Below, in pieces: positions 7,098 to 10,604 of a stretch of 10,604 nt of DNA; positions within the stretch are counted from its first letter, which is position 1, and the number at the start of each line of letters is the position of its first letter. The stretch spans positions 1,070 through 11,673 of the forward strand of contig MHFY01000001.1 of the NCBI GenBank assembly GCA_001805375.1. The letters are read 5' to 3'. The position numbers and the translations under genes are program-made. The notes under the pieces are model-generated. The model did not search any database. It had not been told where the DNA came from and saw only the letters and a list, made by a program, of their open reading frames with translations. The DNA is from Omnitrophica WOR_2 bacterium GWA2_47_8 (GTDB lineage Bacteria > Omnitrophota > Gorgyraeia > Zapsychrales > GWA2-47-8).

Positions 7098-7229
7098 ATA
7101 AGAATATTAGAAAACCAGAATAGCAGAGTATCAGAATGAGAATACCAGATAACAGAATACCAGATAAAAATAAACCTCTGAATTCTGATGTTCTGAAATC
7201 TCCATCTGGTCATCTGGTGTTCTGATTAT
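7098..7229. repeat. Element B: CAGA-word imperfect inverted repeat
   Basis: The left arm is built of degenerate 7-8 base words beginning CAGA (for example CAGAATAG, CAGAGTAT, CAGATAA, CAGAATAC). The right arm has the complementary TCTG words in reverse order, so the whole can fold as one long imperfect stem with an A-rich loop near 7166-7174. It starts just outside the SGNH hydrolase gene, whose TAA stop (7226-7228) forms the edge. It aligns along its length with element A at 1501-1624; both open with ATAAGAATA and share the 12-mer CAGATAACAGAA (7146-7157 here). A minus-strand reading frame through it is not credible as a gene. Confidence 0.85.
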
Positions 7230-8338
7230 CGAATTTTGTCCTTTATTCTTTCATAAAACTCTTCCGCCAAAAGCTGTGCGCCCAGACCGTCCAAATGAAA
7301 ATCCCGCGGGAGGTCATTGTAGATCTCTAAAATACTGTCCTTATTCGCCTGAAAGACCGGCCGCAGGTCCAGGTACTCAATGCCGTTCCTTTCCAGGTAC
7401 GGAATGATGATGTCCTGGTAATTCCTCTTTCCGCCGTCAAAGACCGTCACGATATCAGGATAAATGATGTAGAGAAAACCGGCATGGTTCTCTTTAAGCA
7501 GCGCGGCCAATTCATCCAGGGCCTTAAAATAATTTGCCCAGGACTCCTTAAGCTCGGCGGCAAAAGGGTCGGTGACCGGAGTCCCGGCATGATACGCCGC
7601 CACTTTCATGATATCATCGATGTTCTGGCTTCTTTCAACAATGGCCTTGCGCACCGCGTCGTCCTTTATCTTTTTCATCCAGCGGTTAAAACGGTAATCC
7701 AATTCGAATTTCCGGAAAATACGCATGAATTTGGTCAACTTGATGGTCTTGCCCAACGAAAATTTATTATCCTCTTTCATTTTCTGATACAGCGGCTTAT
7801 CCTTTTTCATTTCCCCCAGGTCATTCGTGCAGAAATTGATCGTCACCAGGTCGGGTCTTAAAGCAAGCCCTTTGACCTTAAGATAATAAATATAATCCGT
7901 GATCGTCGCGCTGCCCACGCCGGCGTTCAACACGACCGCGTTTTTCCCTTCTTCAGATAAAATATTCTGCAGCCGGTAAGGATACGAATCTTCATCATCG
8001 ACAAATAAACCAAAGGTCAACGAATCGCCCATGGCCAGGATACGGTATTTATTCTGGATTTCTTCCAAGGACAATTCTCCCGCGGGCCCGACACTGCGCA
8101 GCCCCAGAGAATTGATGCGGACATGATACGGCTCTAGCCCGGGGAAAAGGATGACCTTGTCCTGATCGGGTTTAAAGTAACCGAAGGAATTTTGCGCGGC
8201 CTTCTCATCGATGGCGTCAACCGCGATGTAGGTATTCTTGACGATCAGCCCGCATAAGAAATTAATCGCGCTGAGCACAATCACCCAGGAGATAAGCGTA
8301 AAAATAACTTCTTTGGAGGATGGCTTTTTGAAAATCAT
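7226..8338 (-). CDS. Membrane-anchored SGNH/GDSL-family hydrolase or esterase
   Basis: The 370 residues begin with a lysine-containing cytoplasmic tip and one hydrophobic segment (about 11-33, with SWVIVLSAINFLCG), so the catalytic part should face the periplasm. RINSLGLRS (74-82) is a motif often seen just before the domain in polysaccharide-modifying SGNH proteins. Block I is ILAMGDSLTFG with nucleophile Ser106, block II is the Gly in LNAGVGS (Gly140), and block III is INFCTNDL with Asn172. The last block reads PRDFHLDGLG with His348; the usual DxxH Asp position is Arg345, with Asp346 one residue closer. Likely role: removing or adding acyl groups on a surface glycan, judged from the neighbouring glycosyltransferases. 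The start codon follows the gap holding element F and shows no Shine-Dalgarno; the stop lies in the edge of element B. Confidence 0.8.
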   Translation of the reverse strand: MIFKKPSSKEVIFTLISWVIVLSAINFLCGLIVKNTYIAVDAIDEKAAQNSFGYFKPDQDKVILFPGLEPYHVRINSLGLRSVGPAGELSLEEIQNKYRILAMGDSLTFGLFVDDEDSYPYRLQNILSEEGKNAVVLNAGVGSATITDYIYYLKVKGLALRPDLVTINFCTNDLGEMKKDKPLYQKMKEDNKFSLGKTIKLTKFMRIFRKFELDYRFNRWMKKIKDDAVRKAIVERSQNIDDIMKVAAYHAGTPVTDPFAAELKESWANYFKALDELAALLKENHAGFLYIIYPDIVTVFDGGKRNYQDIIIPYLERNGIEYLDLRPVFQANKDSILEIYNDLPRDFHLDGLGAQLLAEEFYERIKDKIR

Positions 8339-8361
8339 AATTCGTAGGAATTATTGGCTCG

Positions 8362-8545
8362 GGGTCCTGCCGCTCGCTATCCCAGCCTCGCTCCAAAGTC
8401 GCTCGGCCGGGACCCTTCTCGCGTCACCCCTCGCGAGAGTATCAAAACGTTATCAGCGGGTGGCTGAGGGAGGGGCATCCCCATCGCTCGCATCCGCCAA
8501 AAATTGTGGCGGAGAGAACGATGGGGATGCCCAAAGACAGGACCC
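8362..8545. repeat. Element F: GC-rich compound inverted-repeat element
   Basis: The 229-base gap between the DegT-family gene and the SGNH hydrolase holds a GC-rich block bounded by an 8-base perfect inverted repeat, GGGTCCTG (8362-8369) and CAGGACCC (8538-8545). Inside are three nested hairpins. GGGTCCTGCCG at 8362-8372 also pairs imperfectly with CGGCCGGGACCC at 8404-8415. TCTCGCG/CGCGAGA pair at 8417-8423 and 8432-8438. A long hairpin lies at 8473-8532. Short words recur (CGCTCG, CTCGCT). No target-site duplication is visible at the borders and no ORF of note is inside. It could be a MITE-like unit, a REP/BIME-like unit or a transcript-processing structure. Confidence 0.65.
8473..8532. 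repeat. Strong 60-base compound hairpin within element F
   Basis: The arms GGGCATCCCCATCG (8473-8486) and CGATGGGGATGCCC (8519-8532) are perfect 14-base complements. After a small internal loop a second stem, TCCGCC (8493-8498) with GGCGGA (8508-8513), closes the loop AAAAATTGT. CTC (8487-8489) and GAG (8514-8516) may pair between the two stems. This is the most stable-looking structure in the window. It has no adjacent T-run on the minus strand, so it is more likely an mRNA-processing or stability structure, or a repeat unit, than a standard intrinsic terminator. Confidence 0.85.
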
Positions 8546-8567
8546 GTTGTAAAATTGCACTCTGTTC

Positions 8568-9737
8568 TTAAACCTTTAACTTTTTACTCTTTAAAAAATC
8601 ATCCACCACTTGGGTGATGTAATCCATGTGTTCTTCGTTGAGGTCCTGATGGATACCGATATGACAGCCGTAGTCGCTGCAGTATTCAGCTTCGGGAAAG
8701 TCACCCAATTTATACCCTAAAAAGCTGTAACTCGGGCACTGCGTGGGCATAGAGTAAAAAATATTACGCGAATCAACACCGGCCGTTTCGATAAAATTAA
8801 CAAATTCGTCCTTGGTGAACTTGACCTTCTCTTTAAGGATGATCGAAAAGGCGTGCGGGCCGAATTTTTCGTGGGCCTCTTCCTTCAAAATATAAAAGTA
8901 CGGTTCGAATTTTTTGAATTTCTTGATCAGGTACAATAAATTTTTTCGCCGGCGCTCCAATATCTGGGAAAAAATCTTAATATTCCCTAACCCGACGGCC
9001 GCTTCCAGCTCATTCATCTTGGCTGAAAACCCGATGCGCTTAAAGGTAAATTTCCCTTCGATCCCGTGATTGCGCAATGAGCGCAAAGACTCCGCCATTT
9101 GTGGATTATTGGTGATCGTGATCCCGCCTTCGATGGTCGTCACGATATGCGCGGCGTAAAGGCTGAAGGCGGCCATATCGCCCATCGTGCCGATCTTTTT
9201 TCCCTTATATTCCGCGCCGTGCGCTTCCGCGGCGTCCTCAATAACGATCAGTTTATGCTTTTTGGCAATGCTCAAGATAGCGTCCATGTCCGCCGGTTTT
9301 CCCATCAAATGGACCGGCATGATCGCGCGCGTCCTTTTGGTAATAACTTTCTCGATCTTCTTCGGGTCAATATTAAGCGTATCTCTGGTCACATCGACAA
9401 AGACTGGGGTCAGTCCTGCTTGAAAGACCGCGTTGCCCGTGGCCACAAACGACAGCGCCGGCACGATCACTTCATCCCCACGCTTGGCGCCGTGATCATA
9501 AAGCACCGCGCAGGCCAACGCATCCGCGTCCGTGCCGCTGCTTAACGCTATCCCTTCTTTCACGCCAAATAATTTGGCGAATTGGCGTTCGAATTCCGCG
9601 ACCAGTTTCCCGCGGGTGACCATCTTTTTATCCAGGGCCTCATCGATCAAACGGCGGGCCTCATCGGTAATGGAAACGGTGCCGAAGGGGACTTTAAATT
9701 TTGTTTTAGCTTCAATGCTTAAATTTTCTGATTTCAT
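8568..9737 (-). CDS. DegT/DnrJ/EryC1-fold PLP enzyme with His in place of the catalytic Lys; probable nucleotide-sugar 3-dehydratase (ColD-type)
   Basis: The 389 residues have the fold-type-I layout of the sugar aminotransferase family: VPFG near the N-terminus (16-19), a PLP-phosphate loop around ALSSGTDADAL (64-74), IEDAAEAHG with the pyridine-binding Asp168, and FSLYAAHIVTTIEGG at 191-205. In aminotransferases this last motif carries the Schiff-base lysine (FSFHxxKxxTTGEGG); here position 197 is His, and the codon reads CAT. The same swap defines GDP-4-keto-6-deoxymannose 3-dehydratase ColD (His188, about 388 residues) and the larger iron-sulfur enzyme RfbH/E1; the length fits ColD. Such enzymes remove the C3 hydroxyl of a 4-keto sugar and cannot do ordinary transamination. 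Neighbouring GDP-sugar genes favour a GDP-linked substrate. No 4,6-dehydratase or final reductase is in the window. The ATG abuts element E and has no Shine-Dalgarno. Confidence 0.8.
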   Translation of the reverse strand: MKSENLSIEAKTKFKVPFGTVSITDEARRLIDEALDKKMVTRGKLVAEFERQFAKLFGVKEGIALSSGTDADALACAVLYDHGAKRGDEVIVPALSFVATGNAVFQAGLTPVFVDVTRDTLNIDPKKIEKVITKRTRAIMPVHLMGKPADMDAILSIAKKHKLIVIEDAAEAHGAEYKGKKIGTMGDMAAFSLYAAHIVTTIEGGITITNNPQMAESLRSLRNHGIEGKFTFKRIGFSAKMNELEAAVGLGNIKIFSQILERRRKNLLYLIKKFKKFEPYFYILKEEAHEKFGPHAFSIILKEKVKFTKDEFVNFIETAGVDSRNIFYSMPTQCPSYSFLGYKLGDFPEAEYCSDYGCHIGIHQDLNEEHMDYITQVVDDFLKSKKLKV

Positions 9738-9796
9738 GACTGATTACACTGATTTGAAAAGCGATTACACAGATTCACTTATCTGTGTAATCTTTT
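9738..9796. repeat. Element E: GATTACAC-word hairpin between hddC and the DegT-family gene
   Basis: A perfect 12-base inverted repeat, GATTACACAGAT (9763-9774) and ATCTGTGTAATC (9781-9792), encloses the 6-base loop TCACTT. A further copy of the word, TGATTACACTGATT, lies at 9741-9754. The element fills the whole gap from the hddC stop (9797-9799) to the ATG of the next gene (9737), leaving no Shine-Dalgarno. On the plus strand the stem is followed by six T, but no gene is read that way; on the minus strand only a weak T-run follows (GCTTTTC), so terminator function is doubtful. Confidence 0.8.
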
Positions 9797-10507
9797 TTAA
9801 AATTTGCGCCATCCTTTCTTCTTCGCTTTTTTGTAACGTTCCGGTGTTCCGATATCGAAAAACTTTTTATTTATTTTAAAGCCATAAAATCTTTTATTCA
9901 CGAGCGTCGGGAAGAGATCCGTTTCTAACGAGAACTTTTTTGCCTTGGGCATAAAAGAAAAGACCGACCTATCAAAACAATACACGCCGGCATTCACATA
10001 CGCCGCCGCGGCATCGGCCTTTTCGCGAAAACCTTTTATTCTCTTCTGCTGATCTAATAAGATCGTGCCGTAATCTTTTGCGCCTTTTACCCGGCTCACC
10101 GCCAAACTTGCCAACGCCTTATTCCTTAAATGAAAACCGAAAAATCTTGCGTAATCCACCGGACAAAACGAATCGCCGTTTAACACAAAGAACGAACTAC
10201 TTTTGACAAATTTCCTAGCGTGATTTAATGCTCCCCCGGTGCCTAAAGGTTTGCTTTCTCGAGAGAAAAGGAACTTTATTCTGCTTTTTTCCTTTCGGTA
10301 ATGATCTTGAACGTCCTGGGCCTGGTAACCGGTGCATAAGATGATCCTCGTAAATCCAAATCGCGAAAGATATTTTATGCTGATATCTAAAAAAGGCCTC
10401 TTGCCGACCTTGGCCATGACTTTCTGGGACCGGCCGATCTCACTGCGTAACCTCTTCCCCTGTCCGCCGCATAGAATAACAACATCATGTTTCCATAGAT
10501 CAGTCAC
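9797..10507 (-). CDS. hddC: Sugar-1-phosphate nucleotidyltransferase, HddC-like (D-glycero-alpha-D-manno-heptose-1-phosphate guanylyltransferase)
   Basis: A 236-residue protein, the usual size of single-domain nucleotidyltransferases, starting with GTG four bases after the upstream kinase stop, so the two are probably translationally coupled; no clear Shine-Dalgarno is visible. Residues 9-20 (VVILCGGQGKRL) form the nucleotide-binding loop. K29 in SQKVMAKVGKRPFL corresponds to the family's PKPMA lysine, with Gln replacing the usual Pro before it. GTGGAL at 89-94 and LNGD at 109-112 give the NTP contact and metal-binding Asp, and FFDIGTPERYKKA near the C-terminus is typical. The expected reaction is transfer of a nucleotide (GMP for HddC) from NTP to a sugar 1-phosphate in the cytoplasm. 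Pairing with a GHMP kinase favours GDP-heptose, but the nucleotide and sugar are inferred, not read from sequence. Confidence 0.75.
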   Translation of the reverse strand: MTDLWKHDVVILCGGQGKRLRSEIGRSQKVMAKVGKRPFLDISIKYLSRFGFTRIILCTGYQAQDVQDHYRKEKSRIKFLFSRESKPLGTGGALNHARKFVKSSSFFVLNGDSFCPVDYARFFGFHLRNKALASLAVSRVKGAKDYGTILLDQQKRIKGFREKADAAAAYVNAGVYCFDRSVFSFMPKAKKFSLETDLFPTLVNKRFYGFKINKKFFDIGTPERYKKAKKKGWRKF

Positions 10508-10511
10508 AATG

Positions 10512-10604
10512 CTAACCGATATTGGGCTGATAAAAAACTATTTGACTGCCGGATTCCTCGAATTTAAACGGGATCGTCAGTAATTTACTTAATTTCTCCC
10601 TGAT
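10512..10604 (-). CDS. hddA: GHMP-family sugar kinase, C-terminal end only (HddA-like)
   Basis: Only the last 30 codons and a TAG stop lie in the window; the 5' part is beyond base 10604. The reading frame ends TIPFKFEESGSQIVFYQP followed by NIG. A terminal F-x-F-x-x-x-G-S-x-I-x-x-Y pattern is, from memory, characteristic of GHMP kinases of the D-glycero-D-manno-heptose 7-phosphate kinase type. The next gene starts 4 bases after the stop and looks like HddC, the nucleotidyltransferase of the same GDP-heptose pathway, which supports the call. With so little sequence the substrate cannot be fixed; other sugar-1-kinases such as fucokinase-type enzymes share this ending. Confidence 0.6.
   Translation of the reverse strand: MREKLSKLLTIPFKFEESGSQIVFYQPNIG

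Noticed and set aside
7000..7100. Sigma-70 promoter for the GT4 gene
   Set aside because: The AT-rich leader has TATAAA-like hexamers on the minus strand, but no acceptable -35 at the right distance, so no promoter is claimed.
6995..7213. 72-codon minus-strand open frame upstream of the GT4 gene
   Set aside because: Most of it is translated from element B, giving a low-complexity Trp/Ile/Phe-rich peptide; better explained as repeat DNA and leader.
7098..7229. CRISPR array
   Set aside because: The repeated words are only 7-8 bases, degenerate, with no unique spacers, and are arranged as an inverted repeat.
7484..7861. 125-codon open frame on the plus strand
   Set aside because: It is antisense to the SGNH hydrolase, whose catalytic blocks are clear; no ribosome-binding site or recognisable domain.
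8238..8552. 104-codon plus-strand open frame across element F
   Set aside because: It spans the start of the SGNH gene and the hairpin-rich gap; the peptide is repeat-derived with no domain.
9099..9545. 148-codon open frame on the plus strand
   Set aside because: It lies wholly antisense to the well-supported DegT-family gene, has no family resemblance and reads as a mirror of that gene's codon pattern.
9763..9798. Intrinsic terminator on the plus strand (perfect stem then six T)
   Set aside because: No plus-strand gene reads into it, and the stem is better explained as the GATTACAC word hairpin of element E.

Overview
The window is a compact bacterial locus with every recognisable gene on the minus strand, so transcription runs from base 10604 towards base 1. 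The host is Gram-negative-type: there are two lipoproteins with lipobox cysteines (one LpoB-like), two further secreted proteins and a surface-sugar cluster. Gene content, mixed GC and the degenerate hairpin repeats between genes suggest an uncultivated lineage, perhaps Omnitrophota. That assignment is an impression from memory, not something the sequence proves.

First region (10604 to about 3794), nucleotide-sugar and glycan genes in transcription order: the tail of a GHMP sugar kinase (HddA-like); an HddC-like sugar-1-phosphate nucleotidyltransferase; a DegT/DnrJ/EryC1-fold PLP enzyme whose catalytic lysine is a histidine, as in the sugar 3-dehydratase ColD; a membrane-anchored SGNH/GDSL hydrolase; a GT4-type glycosyltransferase; a GT2-type glycosyltransferase; and mannose-1-phosphate guanylyltransferase (ManC). 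Together they look like a partial pathway making GDP-linked manno-configured sugars (GDP-mannose, GDP-heptose, perhaps a 3-deoxy or 3,6-dideoxy derivative) and putting them into a surface polysaccharide that the SGNH protein may modify.

Second region (3781 to 1), envelope proteins: a secreted protein with about six beta-propeller-like repeats, an LpoB-like lipoprotein, a COG3014-type lipoprotein, and the first 71 codons of a further secreted protein that runs off the window. The LpoB/COG3014 pairing points to an envelope or peptidoglycan-synthesis module.

The most unusual feature is the intergenic DNA. Each of the six gaps longer than about 40 bases holds an imperfect inverted repeat. Four (A-D) have arms made of degenerate 6-8 base words, a fifth (E) is a short hairpin of GATTACAC words, and the sixth (F) is a GC-rich nest of hairpins. 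The words differ between gaps (CAGAnnA, ACCAATnA, CGGTTA, GATTACAC), but the elements at 1501-1624 and 7098-7229 are clear relatives of each other. Most run from the stop codon of one gene to the start codon of the next. The five genes that start at the edge of such an element have no visible Shine-Dalgarno sequence, while four genes starting elsewhere do. No tRNA, rRNA, CRISPR array or transposase gene was seen. No gap between genes exceeds 300 bases.
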